DNA of 64,000 nucleotides from Herbidospora galbida. GTDB lineage: Bacteria; Actinomycetota; Actinomycetes; Streptosporangiales; Streptosporangiaceae. Position numbers and translations under genes: made by a program. Positions 1 to 8,582 of this stretch are shown here, piece after piece. The stretch lies in assembly GCF_005233835.1 (NCBI RefSeq), contig NZ_SZQA01000001.1, positions 62,001-126,000 of the forward strand, written 5' to 3'. Position 1 is the stretch's first letter; the number at the start of each line of letters is the position of its first letter. The notes beneath the pieces are model-generated. The model worked only from the letters and a program-made list of their open reading frames with translations. It did no database searches and was not told the DNA's origin.

Positions 1-298
1 GCTGGGCACCGACTGCGTCGGCGAGCCCCGGCCGATGCGCTACTCGGAACTGGCCCGCCTGCTGGCCGGCATCAGCCAGAAGATGCTGACCCAGACGCTC
101 CGATCCCTGGAACGCGACGGCCTGGTGTCCCGCAGCGTGACCCCGACCGTGCCTGTCACGGTCACCTACGAGCTCACCGATCTCGGCCTGTCCCTGTACG
201 AGATGATGCGCGGGCTCAAGGCCTGGGCCGAGACGCACATGGACGAGGTACTCGCCAACCGCGAGACCTACGACCCGCGACCCGCACCGCCTGCGTGA
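1..298 (+). CDS. HxlR-family transcriptional regulator, 5' end outside window
   Basis: The frame is open from base 2, so the gene begins before the window. The visible part carries the HxlR winged-helix signature (RYSELARLLAGISQKMLTQT, then LRSLERDGLVSR) and a beta-wing region ending in VTYELTDLGLSL. Members of this family are short DNA-binding proteins of about 100-150 residues that often control a divergent redox or transport gene, which would lie to the left, outside the window. The stop overlaps the end of the convergent methyltransferase gene by 31 bp. The family call rests on the conserved recognition-helix and wing motifs; the inducer cannot be told. Confidence 0.85.
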   Translation, partial: LGTDCVGEPRPMRYSELARLLAGISQKMLTQTLRSLERDGLVSRSVTPTVPVTVTYELTDLGLSLYEMMRGLKAWAETHMDEVLANRETYDPRPAPPA

Positions 299-1137
299 CT
301 GCGGCGGGCGGCCCAGACGGTGCGCTTGGTGCGTACGGCGAGATCTTCGCGGCGCAGGATGCTGTTCGGGCTGCCGAGGTCCAGCAGCTCGTCGAGTGCG
401 GCGAGGTCCTCGGGGCTGAGGGCGGGGGCGGCGACGCCGCGGATGCGCCGCAGGCTGCCGTAGGCGTAGCGGCCGATCGCTTCGCCACGCCCTCCTTCGA
501 TGTCGACGGTGATGGTGCGGTGGTCCTCGACGGTGAAGCCGGCGGCGGTCAGCATCGGGCCCCAGTCGGCGCCGCGGTGCGGAACGTGCTCGGCGTGGAA
601 GCCGTCGGTCGCGGCATGGGCGCGCTCTTCTAGGCCGGGCCGGTTCTCCGGGGCGTGTGCGGGCAGGAAGCGGGGAAATCCCGCGAGCTCGACGACAGCG
701 AACAGGCCGCCAGGGGCGAGCAGTTCGCGGACGTTGCGCAGCGCGCCGTCGGGGTTGGCCATGTGGTGCATCGAGGCCGAGGCCCACACCAGATCCGGGC
801 TACCGAGGTCGGGCCAGTGGTCGGTGTCGAGGTCGGCCTGTACGGTCCGCACGCGCCCTTCGACGCCGCGGGCGCATGCCCTCTCGCGCAGGAGCTGAAG
901 GTGCCCGGCCGAGGTGTCGACGGCGGTGACGTGCGCCTCGGGGAAGCGTTCGAGGAGCGCGAAGGCGCCCGCGCCGGTGCCGCAGCCCAGGTCCACGATC
1001 TGGCGCGGCTCGCGCGTCAGCGGCAGCCAGGCGGTGATGGACGCTGTGTGCTCGGCCAGCACCTCCGCGTCCAGATCGAGGATCTCCGCATGTCCTTCAT
1101 CGCGGTCGGGCTGGGTGTGCCGATGTGTACGGGTCAT
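268..1137 (-). CDS. Class I SAM-dependent methyltransferase
   Basis: About 289 residues. The Rossmann methyltransferase motif I is clear (IVDLGCGTGAGAFALLERFP), followed by the acidic end of strand 2 (VTAVDTS), the motif around ASASMHHMANPDGALRNV, and the post-motif III segment LLAPGGLFAVVEL. The substrate cannot be inferred. I start at the ATG giving MTRTHRHTQ because the 28 upstream residues look unstructured and GGTGGTG lies just before this ATG. Its 3' end overlaps the convergent HxlR gene. It sits alone on the minus strand, about 120 bp downstream of an XRE-cupin regulator gene on the same strand. Confidence 0.8.
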   Translation of the reverse strand: MTRTHRHTQPDRDEGHAEILDLDAEVLAEHTASITAWLPLTREPRQIVDLGCGTGAGAFALLERFPEAHVTAVDTSAGHLQLLRERACARGVEGRVRTVQADLDTDHWPDLGSPDLVWASASMHHMANPDGALRNVRELLAPGGLFAVVELAGFPRFLPAHAPENRPGLEERAHAATDGFHAEHVPHRGADWGPMLTAAGFTVEDHRTITVDIEGGRGEAIGRYAYGSLRRIRGVAAPALSPEDLAALDELLDLGSPNSILRREDLAVRTKRTVWAARRSHAGGAGRGS

Positions 1138-1260
1138 GTCACCACCGTAAGGCTGCCATGCGCATGACGCATGACTGCTTGCGTGAAGCGCAAGAAGGTG
1201 GTGTGCCCCAATGCCCGCCACGCAATATCGCCCACCTTGGCGAGGGCCTCCGGCGGCCCG

Positions 1261-1878
1261 CTACGGACGGCGGGCCTGAGCGCCTCCGTAGTCGGATTCG
1301 TCGGTTCCGGCGTCCCTCTGATGGCCGCGGCGGGCGTCGCGGTCGAAGATGCCGATGATTTCGCATGGCCCGCCCTCGGCGCCGATGGCGTGCGGCATCA
1401 TCGTGGGAAACTCTGCGGCCTGGTTGGTTTCGATGCGAATGCGCCGGTGGCCGAGCATGAGGATGGCGGCGCCGGACAGGACGACGAGCCATTCGCGGCC
1501 GGGGTGGGCGCGCATGCGCGCAGGGCTGTCGGGTGGCGGATCGGTCATGCGCTGACGCATCACGCTCATGCCCGGGTCGCCCTTGATGGGCCAGCGCATC
1601 AGGCCGTGGGCGACGTCGACCATCGGGCTGATGACGACGTCGTCGGCGGCGTTCTCCACGAGCTGGTCCAAGGTGGTGTCCAGGGCGCGGGCGAGGGTGA
1701 CGAGCTGGTCCAGGGCGAGGCGGCGCCGGCCGTTCTCGATGCGGCTCAGAGAAGACTGGCTGAGGTTGGCCCGGGTGGCGAGTTCCTCCAGGGACCAGCC
1801 CTGCGCGACGCGCAGTGCGCGGATCCGTTTGCGCACGAGGCTGTCCAGCTGCTCATCTTCTTGCGTCATAGGCAACAT
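1261..1878 (-). CDS. XRE-family regulator with C-terminal cupin domain
   Basis: The protein has an N-terminal helix-turn-helix (LRVAQGWSLEELATRANLSQ, then SSLSRIENGRRRLALDQL) and a C-terminal small-barrel cupin segment (MRAHPGREWLVVLSGAAILM). This is the classic HTH plus cupin architecture, in which the barrel senses a small metabolite. Possible starts are a TTG at 1896, ATG at 1878 and ATG at 1869; 1878 is chosen because a weak ACAGG precedes it. The gene is divergent from the MFS transporter at 2117 with about 240 bp between them, so it may control that exporter; this is inference. Confidence 0.8.
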   Translation of the reverse strand: MLPMTQEDEQLDSLVRKRIRALRVAQGWSLEELATRANLSQSSLSRIENGRRRLALDQLVTLARALDTTLDQLVENAADDVVISPMVDVAHGLMRWPIKGDPGMSVMRQRMTDPPPDSPARMRAHPGREWLVVLSGAAILMLGHRRIRIETNQAAEFPTMMPHAIGAEGGPCEIIGIFDRDARRGHQRDAGTDESDYGGAQARRP

Positions 1879-2116
1879 GCTATGCCTGTGATGCAACCCC
1901 GGTTAGCGTCGACGACAAGACGCCCGGCACGAGGGGCCGGGACGACGGCGCCGCTGAGCCCACCGCTCCCCCGCTCGCCGCCGCACAAGATCAGCGGCTG
2001 AAGAACCGCGCGACCCCAGCTGGCCGCCCGCGCGGTGAGCGCGTTCCCCATCTCACCGATCTGGCGACCGGGCCTGTCTCAGCGCCGGTTCCGCACGCCT
2101 TCCAGGAAAGGAAACC

Positions 2117-3694
2117 ATGACCATCAACCAGCCTCCTCAGGCCGCGGCCGCGCCGGTCGGCGGCGGAGGGACGCCGGATGCGCGTCGACTGCGCGCGATC
2201 CTGATCGCCGTCTCGATCGCGCTGATGGCCGTCATCGCCTCCGTGTCCGGGCTGAACGTCGCCCAGACCCAGATGGCCGTCGAGTTCGGCGCCTCGCAGA
2301 CCACCGTCCTGTGGATCATCAACGTCTACACCCTCGCCCTGGCCGCGCTGCTGCTGCCGCTCGGCGCGATCGGCGACCGGCTGGGCCGCAAGCCCATGCT
2401 GATCACCGGACTGATCGTCTTCGGCGCCGCCGGCGCGGTGGCCGGCCTCGCCCCGTCGGCCGGGATCATGATCGCCGCCCGGGTGGCCGCCGGCATCGGC
2501 GCTGCGATGATCATGCCGATCACGCTGGCCGTCATCACCGCCACCTTTCCCGAGGAGGAGCGCGGCAAGGCCATCGGGGTGTGGACAGGGGTCGCCGGAG
2601 GGGGCGGCATCCTCGGGATGTTCCTCTCCGCCCTGCTGGTCGACGTCGCCGACTGGCGCTGGTTGTTCGTGCTGCCCGTGGTTCTCGTCGTCATCGCGCT
2701 GGCGATGACGCTGAAGTCGGTGCCCAACTCCCGCGAACGGTCCGCCCACGCCTTCGACACCATCGGCGCGCTGGTCTCCACCATCGCCGTGATCGCTCTC
2801 ATCTTCGTCCTGCAGGAAGGCCCCGAACGCGGCTGGACCGCCCCCATCACCCTGATCAGCCTCGCCGTCGGAGCCCTCGCCGCCATCGCCTTCGTGGCCT
2901 GGGAGTTGCACCGCCGCGACGCCTCCTTGCTGGACGTCCGCCTCTTCCGCGAGCGCGGCCTGGCCGCCGGCTCGATCACCCTGCTGGTCGTCTTCGGCGT
3001 TCAGGCCGGTGTCGCCGTCGTCCTCTTCCCGTTCTTCCAGGCCGTGCTCGGCTGGTCGGGGCTGTTGTCCACCGTGGCGATGATGCCCATGGCCGTCATG
3101 ATGATGATGGCCTCGGGCCTGGCCCCGAAGACGGCCGCCAAGATCGGCGCCCGCTCCACCATGACCGTCGGCGTCGCCCTGGCCACCCTCGGACTGGCGC
3201 TGATGGCGCTGTTCGTGTCCGTCTCCGGCGGCTACCCGTCCATCCTGGTCGGCATGCTCGCCATGGGCATCGGCATGGGTCTGTCGATGACGCCGTCCAC
3301 CGAGGCCATCACCGGCTCCCTCCCCCGCGCCGAGCAGGGCGTCGCCTCCGCCCTCAATGACGTCACCCGCGAGTTCGGCACGGCCCTCGGTGTCGCGATG
3401 CTGGGCGCGCTCCTGGCAGGCGGCTACCGCAGCGCCATCGACGGCAGGCTCGACGGCGTTCCCGCCGGTGCTGCGGACACCGCACGCGAAGGCGTCGCCA
3501 ACGCCGTCGAGGTCGCACCCATCGCCGGCGACCACGCCCGGGACCTGATCCACGCCGCGCAGCAGTCCTTCGTCGACGGCTGGCGGCAGTCCATGTGGGT
3601 CGGCGCCGCCGTCATGGCCGCCCTGCTTCTCTACGTCGCCCTGTACGGCCCGAAGCTCGACGCCGAGGCGGCGGACGACGTCGCCGCTCGCTGA
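2117..3694 (+). CDS. MFS transporter, DHA2 (EmrB/QacA-like) family
   Basis: A 525-residue, 14-segment-type major facilitator. The motif A loop is visible (GAIGDRLGRKPMLI), as is the motif C-like antiporter segment (GVWTGVAGGGGILGMFLS) in the fifth membrane helix, which marks drug/H+ antiporters. The N-terminus is cytoplasmic and proline/alanine-rich. The start is well supported by AGGAAAGGA eight bases upstream. Length matches the family. It is likely a proton-driven exporter of a hydrophobic compound in the cytoplasmic membrane. It is divergent from the XRE-cupin gene, a common arrangement for a regulator and its efflux pump. Confidence 0.88.
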   Translation: MTINQPPQAAAAPVGGGGTPDARRLRAILIAVSIALMAVIASVSGLNVAQTQMAVEFGASQTTVLWIINVYTLALAALLLPLGAIGDRLGRKPMLITGLIVFGAAGAVAGLAPSAGIMIAARVAAGIGAAMIMPITLAVITATFPEEERGKAIGVWTGVAGGGGILGMFLSALLVDVADWRWLFVLPVVLVVIALAMTLKSVPNSRERSAHAFDTIGALVSTIAVIALIFVLQEGPERGWTAPITLISLAVGALAAIAFVAWELHRRDASLLDVRLFRERGLAAGSITLLVVFGVQAGVAVVLFPFFQAVLGWSGLLSTVAMMPMAVMMMMASGLAPKTAAKIGARSTMTVGVALATLGLALMALFVSVSGGYPSILVGMLAMGIGMGLSMTPSTEAITGSLPRAEQGVASALNDVTREFGTALGVAMLGALLAGGYRSAIDGRLDGVPAGAADTAREGVANAVEVAPIAGDHARDLIHAAQQSFVDGWRQSMWVGAAVMAALLLYVALYGPKLDAEAADDVAAR

Positions 3695-3894
3695 CCTCGC
3701 AGCCGTCGGCGCGGCCATGTCAGGCGCCTCCGCGGATACGTGGAAGGTCTCGCGTCTTTCCAATGGTGTTTTTCATGGGGACGTCCGACATTCTGAAATT
3801 TGCCTGTCCATGCCAGCCTTCACGCGCGATCTTGACTGTTGATCACCATGGAAGGAAGATCCATTCATCCAAGATCCACCGAAGGGAGCTTGAA

Positions 3895-4257
3895 ATGCGC
3901 ATGAAGGGCAATCGAACGCTGTCCATTGCGACGGCGGCGATTACGATCGTCGCCACGCCCGTCGCCGCAACCTCTCCGAGCGCGGCGGCGACCGCGAAGG
4001 GCACCCAGGTCATGGCCGGATGCACGAGCTGGACGCCGCATATCCGGCGGGTCAGGGTCGGCAGCACCAAAGTGCACAGCAGCTACAGCTCGAAATCGAG
4101 TGTGAAAGCCACGTGGAAATACCGACAGCTTTTCCGCGTGAACAAGCGCTGTGTGAACAGCGCCGGAAACCTGTGGTGGCATTCGGACTGCTGCGCCGGT
4201 GTCACCGGTTATGTCTGGAACGACCACACGGAAATCTCCGGAACCGGATGGAGCTGA
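3895..4257 (+). CDS. Small secreted SH3-like protein
   Basis: 120 residues with a signal peptide: a basic start MRMKGNR, a hydrophobic stretch SIATAAITIVATPVAATSPS, and an Ala-X-Ala-type cleavage region near residue 31. The mature part resembles the short secreted actinobacterial SH3-like proteins: a W-rich middle (WKYRQLFRVNKRC), then NLWWHSDCC and GVTGYVWNDHTEI. Four cysteines could form two disulfides. GAAGGGAG precedes the ATG. It stands alone, about 200 bp after the MFS gene. Function unknown; cell-wall or extracellular binding is a guess. Confidence 0.65.
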   Translation: MRMKGNRTLSIATAAITIVATPVAATSPSAAATAKGTQVMAGCTSWTPHIRRVRVGSTKVHSSYSSKSSVKATWKYRQLFRVNKRCVNSAGNLWWHSDCCAGVTGYVWNDHTEISGTGWS

Positions 4258-4404
4258 GTCCTCTGCTGAAAAACGGCGACGATTCATCCCCCCGGCCCGT
4301 CCGGACGCGGACCCGCCGAGGCCGGATCGGCGGCGTCGCCCTCGGCTACTGAGCCCATCTCCCCGATTTCTTCGCCATCATGAAGGACAACGGGAGGGGA
4401 CACG

Positions 4405-5001
4405 TTGACCCTGGGGGTTCCGGCCGCCGGCAGGACGGCCGACACACTGAGTTATCCGCCGGGATCGCTGGTGATCCTGACCGGCCTGCCGGGCGCCGGG
4501 AAGACCACACTGCTGCGCCGCCTCTACGGCCTCAGCGGCGACGAGACCCGGCCCGTCGGCCGCGACGGCCTGACCGTCATCGACAGCTACCAGTCGCGGC
4601 TCCACTGGAGGGGCCGCATCCCCTGGGCCCCCAAACCGGTCCGCACCGCGATCACGTGGGTCACCCACATGTCCCGCATCTCCCGGGCCATGCGCACCGG
4701 CCCGGTGATCGCCCACAACCGGGGCTGCGGCGTCTTCGTGCTCTATGTGCTGGCCTGGCTGGCCGTCCGGCGCGGCACCCGGCTCCACCTGCTGATGCTC
4801 GACACCCCGCCCGACCTGGCGATGGCCGGGCAGCGGACCCGCGGGCGGGTGGTGCCCAAGGCCGCCTTCGGCCGGCACATCCGCAGGTGGGGGCGGCTTC
4901 TTGGCCGCGTACAGGAAGGAGACCCCGCGCCCGCCCTCACGGCCCACGTGCTGACCCGGGCCGGGGCCGACCGGCTCAAAGAGGTCAGGTTCGACCGCTG
5001 A
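4405..5001 (+). CDS. P-loop NTPase, small AAA/zeta-like kinase fold
   Basis: 198 residues starting at TTG with GGGAGGGG eight bases upstream. A Walker A motif (ILTGLPGAGKTTLLRRLYG) lies near residue 30. A hydrophobic strand (LHLLMLDTPP) near residue 130 fits a kinase-like P-loop fold, and RTRGRVVPKAAFGRH supplies arginines of a lid. This layout is typical of short ATP-binding proteins related to gluconate/zeta-toxin-like kinases; the substrate is unknown. Its 3' end overlaps the convergent DUF5946-type gene by 17 bp. Confidence 0.7.
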   Translation: MTLGVPAAGRTADTLSYPPGSLVILTGLPGAGKTTLLRRLYGLSGDETRPVGRDGLTVIDSYQSRLHWRGRIPWAPKPVRTAITWVTHMSRISRAMRTGPVIAHNRGCGVFVLYVLAWLAVRRGTRLHLLMLDTPPDLAMAGQRTRGRVVPKAAFGRHIRRWGRLLGRVQEGDPAPALTAHVLTRAGADRLKEVRFDR

Positions 5002-5455
5002 GCCGCTCGACGGTCGCCGCCGCGACGGCCTCGATCCGCCGCCCGTAGGCCTCGGGGCCGTCGAACACGAAACTGCCGCCGACCACGGGCAGCGCGCTGA
5101 ACGACGCCCCGAAATCGGTCGCCGCCCGGCCCGGCGGCAGCGGCGCGTAGCGCTCGAACGGGGTCATGTCGTAGCCCTGACGTGAGGCGTGCCGGTTGCG
5201 CGCGACCTGGTGGGCCGCCACGCGGATCACCGCATCGATCCCCTGGTCGAGCAGCAGCTGCAGCCAGCGGAACTGGACGTCGAGATGCTTCTCGTGGCCC
5301 TCGGCCGGGTGCTGCAGCAGGTAGGCGCAGACGACGGGGTTGTGCCAGCGGTACATGTCCGGGTCGCCCTGCTCCTCGGCCAGGATCGCGTGGTAGTAGT
5401 CGGCGCACCGGCCCAGCGGCCCGGCGGGCGCCCCGCAGTCACAGCGATCCGTCAT
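4985..5455 (-). CDS. DUF5946-like protein
   Basis: 156 residues. A cysteine cluster opens the protein (MTDRCDCGAPAGPLGRCADYY), followed by conserved-looking YRWHNPVVCAYLLQHPAEGH and HLDVQFRWLQLLLDQGID. This matches my recollection of the DUF5946 family, which has no assigned function. The start at the ATG of MTDRC is chosen because it leaves 18 bp to the divergent GntR start; an ATG four codons upstream is also possible. It shares its short upstream region with the GntR/UTRA regulator. Confidence 0.65.
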   Translation of the reverse strand: MTDRCDCGAPAGPLGRCADYYHAILAEEQGDPDMYRWHNPVVCAYLLQHPAEGHEKHLDVQFRWLQLLLDQGIDAVIRVAAHQVARNRHASRQGYDMTPFERYAPLPPGRAATDFGASFSALPVVGGSFVFDGPEAYGRRIEAVAAATVERLSGRT

Positions 5456-5473
5456 GGCCGAGATCATAGGGGG

Positions 5474-6238
5474 GTGGACGACCGTGACGTGCTCTACCGC
5501 CGGGTGGCGGCCGACCTCCGCGAGGCGGTCGCGGGCGGGGTCTACGGCTCCGACGGCAGGCTCCCGGCCGAGGCGGCGCTGGCCGAGCACTACGGCGTCT
5601 CCCGGGGCACGATCCGGCAGGCCCTGGCGCTGCTGCGGGCCGGCGGCGTGGTCACCTCGCGGCGCGGCACCCGGCGGGTGGTGCTCGGCGCGACCCCGGC
5701 GCAGAGCTTCGCCGAACTGCACAGCTTCACCGCCTGGGCCCGCTCGATCGGCGAGGAGCCGGGCGGGGTGCTCGAATCGCTGACCGTCCGGCCCGGCGAC
5801 CAGGAGGAACTGGCCCGGCTCCGGCTGCGCGCCGACTCGCAGGTGTACGCCGCCCTGCGGGTGCGGACCCTGTCGGGACGCCCCGTGATGATCGAACGGA
5901 CGACCTACCCGCCCCGCGTCGGCGAGATCGTGGCCCGGCTGCCCGCCGACACGGTGTCCTACACCGAACGGCTGCTCGACCACGGCATCGTCTTCGCCGA
6001 CGCCGAGCACACCATCGACCTCGCCTTCGCCGACCCGGACGACGCCCGCCTGCTCGGCTGCCCCGAGGGCGCCGCGCTGCTGCGCGAACGCCGCCGCACC
6101 ACCGACCCGGCCGGACGGCCGGTGGAGTGGTCCGAAGACCGCTACCTGCCGGGGACGGTGGCGTTCACCGTGCACAACTCGATCGCGACCTCGACACTGT
6201 CGCGGCTGCGGTCAGCGGCGCAGCAACGAGGCCAGTAG
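5474..6238 (+). CDS. GntR-family regulator with UTRA (PhnF/HutC-type) domain
   Basis: 254 residues from a GTG. The N-terminus is a GntR winged helix (LPAEAALAEHYGVSRGTIRQ, then ALALLRAGGVVTSRRGTR). The C-terminal two-thirds is a UTRA ligand-binding domain, seen in VYAALRVRTLSGRPVMIERT and GCPEGAALLRERRRTTDPAG with the closing YLPGTVAFTV. PhnF, a member of this class, controls phosphonate genes. The gene ends inside the convergent fused phosphonate-type oxygenase gene (27-bp overlap). It is the natural candidate to bind the palindrome at 7790-7807; ligand and target are inferred from context. Confidence 0.85.
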   Translation: MDDRDVLYRRVAADLREAVAGGVYGSDGRLPAEAALAEHYGVSRGTIRQALALLRAGGVVTSRRGTRRVVLGATPAQSFAELHSFTAWARSIGEEPGGVLESLTVRPGDQEELARLRLRADSQVYAALRVRTLSGRPVMIERTTYPPRVGEIVARLPADTVSYTERLLDHGIVFADAEHTIDLAFADPDDARLLGCPEGAALLRERRRTTDPAGRPVEWSEDRYLPGTVAFTVHNSIATSTLSRLRSAAQQRGQ

Positions 6239-7768
6239 CGGACGGAAGTGCGCGAAATCGGGCGTCGCCGCGCCCGCGACCTTGGCCGCGTCGTCCCACC
6301 GCCGGACCGCCACCGCGTCGGCCGCCCCCGGCAGCGCCGCGAAGGCGGCGGCCTGCGGCCCGGTCATCGGGCCGCCCTGCACCCGGAGGGTGAACTCCGA
6401 GGCCTCCGACAGCCGGGCCCGGTAGCCGGGATCGACCGCGCACAGGTACCGCTTGGCATCGACGTGCAGCCGAACCGGCTCGGTCACCTCCGGCCCGAAC
6501 CAGCGGGCCAGCACGTCGGCGCCGGTGTGGCTGTGCCGGTTGTCGACGCCGGACATGAGCTCCGCGCCGCCCTCCAGGTGGCCGATGTCGTGCAGCAGCG
6601 CCGCCGCGACCAGGTGCGCGGGCGCTCCGGCGGCCTCGGCGAGCGCGGCGGCCTGCCGCATGTGCTCGGCCATCGTGACCGGTTCGCCCAGGTAGTCGCC
6701 CGTGCCGGGACCGGTGAAGAGCGCCTCCAGCTCGTCCAGCGCCACGGTCCTGCCGAGCACCGCCAGCGTGCCGGCCAGGCCGTCGAGGTCGGCGTACGCG
6801 CCCTGCAGGTGCCGGGCGCCGTTCTGCTCGAAGGCGGTGCGGGCGTGCAGGAGCCGGGTGTTGTCGAAGATCAGGCAGTCGCCCGGCGCCAGCCGGAACG
6901 CCAGCATCAGCTCGGGCCGCGCCAGCACCTTGGCGAAGGCACGGTAGGCGTCGTAGAACGCGCCGGGCGGCCGGAGCGTGCCCAGCGACCGGTTGTTGAA
7001 CCGGACCTCGCGGATGCGCCCGAGAGGATCGACGTCGATGAGCGGCTTCACCGCCGTCAGTTCGGTGCGCGCGTCGCGGTAGACGAACGGCACCGGGGTC
7101 CGGGTCAGCACCGCGAACGCCTCGGGGTCCTCCGCGCGCAGCAGCGCCGCGGCGTGGAAACCGTCGACGAGCCCAGAGTCGCCGCCCTGCGCCGCGTTGG
7201 TCAGACAGTGCAGCAGCTGGATGGTCGGCACGGGGTCGCGGTAGGGGTTGTCGGTGTGCGGGGCGATGGCCCGCGAGGTGAAGGCCAGGTTGTCGGGGGC
7301 GGGCTCCACCCGGACGTCGAACAACCGCCCGTAGTTGGTCTCCCGGACGTACCCGAACGATCTCGCGACCTCCAGCACCCGGCCCTCCTCGACGGGCACC
7401 CCTCGGAGCAGCGCGAATCCGAGCCGTCGCACGGCCTCGAGGACGCGGACGCGTTCGGCGGGCACGGACAGGTAGGCGGACCAGTCGGCTTCAGGCGGGG
7501 TGGCCAGGTCCGCGGTGGCCCACAGACGCTTTCCGGCTTCGGTGCGGTGGTCCACCGGGGCCGGGGCGGTCAGCCAGTCGCGGCGGTAGACCGACCGGTG
7601 CCCGTCGGGGAACCAGGTCACCTCCACCTCCTCCGGCCGCTCGGCCACCGTGCCGACGGCCAGGTCGTCGGGCAGGTCGGTGATCTGGAAGAGCTTCTGG
7701 CCGCTGCGCGGGTCGCGGCACTCGGGGCACGGGCAGTTGTCCCGCAGCCACATCGGGTTGTCCAGCAT
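6212..7768 (-). CDS. Fused TauD-like 2OG oxygenase + PhnZ/TmpB-like HD oxygenase
   Basis: 518 residues, two non-heme-iron enzymes in one chain. Residues 1-70: a DUF971-type zinc-binding N-terminus (CPCPEC at 12-17). Residues about 100-330: a gamma-butyrobetaine-hydroxylase-like TauD domain with the iron triad H171, D173 and H308. Residues about 345-518: an HD domain matching PhnZ (Tyr24, Glu27, His34, His58-Asp59, His62, His104, Lys108, Asp161) at Y359, E362, H369, H393-D394, H397, H435, K439 and D492/493, with H414 near the His80 position, plus QGGPM. TmpA and TmpB, separate proteins elsewhere, oxidise and cleave trimethylaminoethylphosphonate to glycine betaine and phosphate. Here both activities appear fused. 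The ATG at 7768 has CGAGGA upstream. The substrate is inferred. Confidence 0.85.
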   Translation of the reverse strand: MLDNPMWLRDNCPCPECRDPRSGQKLFQITDLPDDLAVGTVAERPEEVEVTWFPDGHRSVYRRDWLTAPAPVDHRTEAGKRLWATADLATPPEADWSAYLSVPAERVRVLEAVRRLGFALLRGVPVEEGRVLEVARSFGYVRETNYGRLFDVRVEPAPDNLAFTSRAIAPHTDNPYRDPVPTIQLLHCLTNAAQGGDSGLVDGFHAAALLRAEDPEAFAVLTRTPVPFVYRDARTELTAVKPLIDVDPLGRIREVRFNNRSLGTLRPPGAFYDAYRAFAKVLARPELMLAFRLAPGDCLIFDNTRLLHARTAFEQNGARHLQGAYADLDGLAGTLAVLGRTVALDELEALFTGPGTGDYLGEPVTMAEHMRQAAALAEAAGAPAHLVAAALLHDIGHLEGGAELMSGVDNRHSHTGADVLARWFGPEVTEPVRLHVDAKRYLCAVDPGYRARLSEASEFTLRVQGGPMTGPQAAAFAALPGAADAVAVRRWDDAAKVAGAATPDFAHFRPLLASLLRR

Positions 7769-7789
7769 GATCGTCCTCGTCGGTTCGCC

Positions 7790-7807
7790 AAGTTGTATAG
7801 CCAACTT
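7790..7807. promoter_or_regulatory. Palindromic operator candidate, oxygenase/TauE intergenic
   Basis: AAGTTG-TATAGC-CAACTT is a perfect 6-bp inverted repeat with a 6-bp centre, 22 bp before the fused-oxygenase ATG and 55 bp before the divergent TauE gene. The core GTATAGCC is one base from GTATAGAC, a form of the published HutC-subfamily GntR consensus GTMTAKAC. It is a likely site for the GntR/UTRA protein at 5474-6238. Confidence 0.6.
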
Positions 7808-7862
7808 CTTGGTCCGAGATGTCCGGAAAGTGAAATTCGGTTGAGCGGGACGCGCCCTGTTC

Positions 7863-8582
7863 ATGAGGCTGGGGTGTGTGCTTCTGTTCGGGATCGTCGT
7901 GGTGGGGGCGTCCGTGCAGCGGCTCGCCGGGATCGGGTTCGCGCTGGTCGGGGTGCCCGCGATGGCGCTCCTGCTGGGCCCCGCCGAAGGGGTGCGGCTG
8001 GCCAACTGCGGCGCGCTGGTCATCAGCGCCGTCGGGCTCGCGGGCACCTGGGGGTCGGTCCGGCCCGGCGCGATGATCCCGCTGGTGGTCGCGGCGGCGG
8101 CGGCCGTACCGGCCGGAGCCTGGGTCTCCCGCACCCTGCCCGAACCCGCGCTGCTCGCCGTCACCGGAGCCCTCGTCAGCGCCGCCGCCCTGCTGGTGAT
8201 GAGCGGGCTCCGGGTGCGGTCGCTGCGCGGGCGCGGCGGCGCGCTCGCGGCCGGCGCCGCGAGCGGGTTCCTCAACGCCTCGGCCGGCGTGGGCGGCCCC
8301 GCCGTCTCCCTTTACGCCGTCAACGCCGGCTGGACGGTACGGGAGTTCGTCCCCAACGCCCAGTTCTACGGCGTCGTCGTGAACGTCTTCTCGATCGCCG
8401 CCAAAGGACTCCCCCAGCTCGGCGGCCCCACGTGGGCCCTGGTCGGCGTCGGGATCGCGGCCGGGCTGGCGATCGGATCGATCGTGGCCCGGCACGTGCC
8501 CGAACGCCCCGCCCGGTGGATCGTGCTGTCACTCGCGCTGGCGGGGGGTCTCACGACGCTGGCGAAAGGCCTGTGGGGCTGA
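7863..8582 (+). CDS. TauE/SafE-family membrane permease
   Basis: 239 residues, almost entirely hydrophobic with about seven to eight membrane helices. The two internal repeats of the TauE/SafE fold are visible: QRLAGIGFALVGVPAMALLL in the first and ASGFLNASAGVGGPAVSLYA in the second, the latter being the family's most conserved motif. Members move sulfite, sulfonates or other organic anions. Divergence from the oxygenase gene across a palindrome suggests uptake or export of a phosphonate-related anion; that is inference. The end overlaps the convergent methyltransferase by 32 bp. Confidence 0.85.
   Translation: MRLGCVLLFGIVVVGASVQRLAGIGFALVGVPAMALLLGPAEGVRLANCGALVISAVGLAGTWGSVRPGAMIPLVVAAAAAVPAGAWVSRTLPEPALLAVTGALVSAAALLVMSGLRVRSLRGRGGALAAGAASGFLNASAGVGGPAVSLYAVNAGWTVREFVPNAQFYGVVVNVFSIAAKGLPQLGGPTWALVGVGIAAGLAIGSIVARHVPERPARWIVLSLALAGGLTTLAKGLWG

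Noticed and set aside
1991-3763. A 590-residue minus-strand frame opposite the first MFS gene
   Set aside because: It is very rich in Gly, Asp, His and Gln, which is typical of the antisense of a GC-rich membrane-protein gene. The plus-strand MFS protein has all family motifs.
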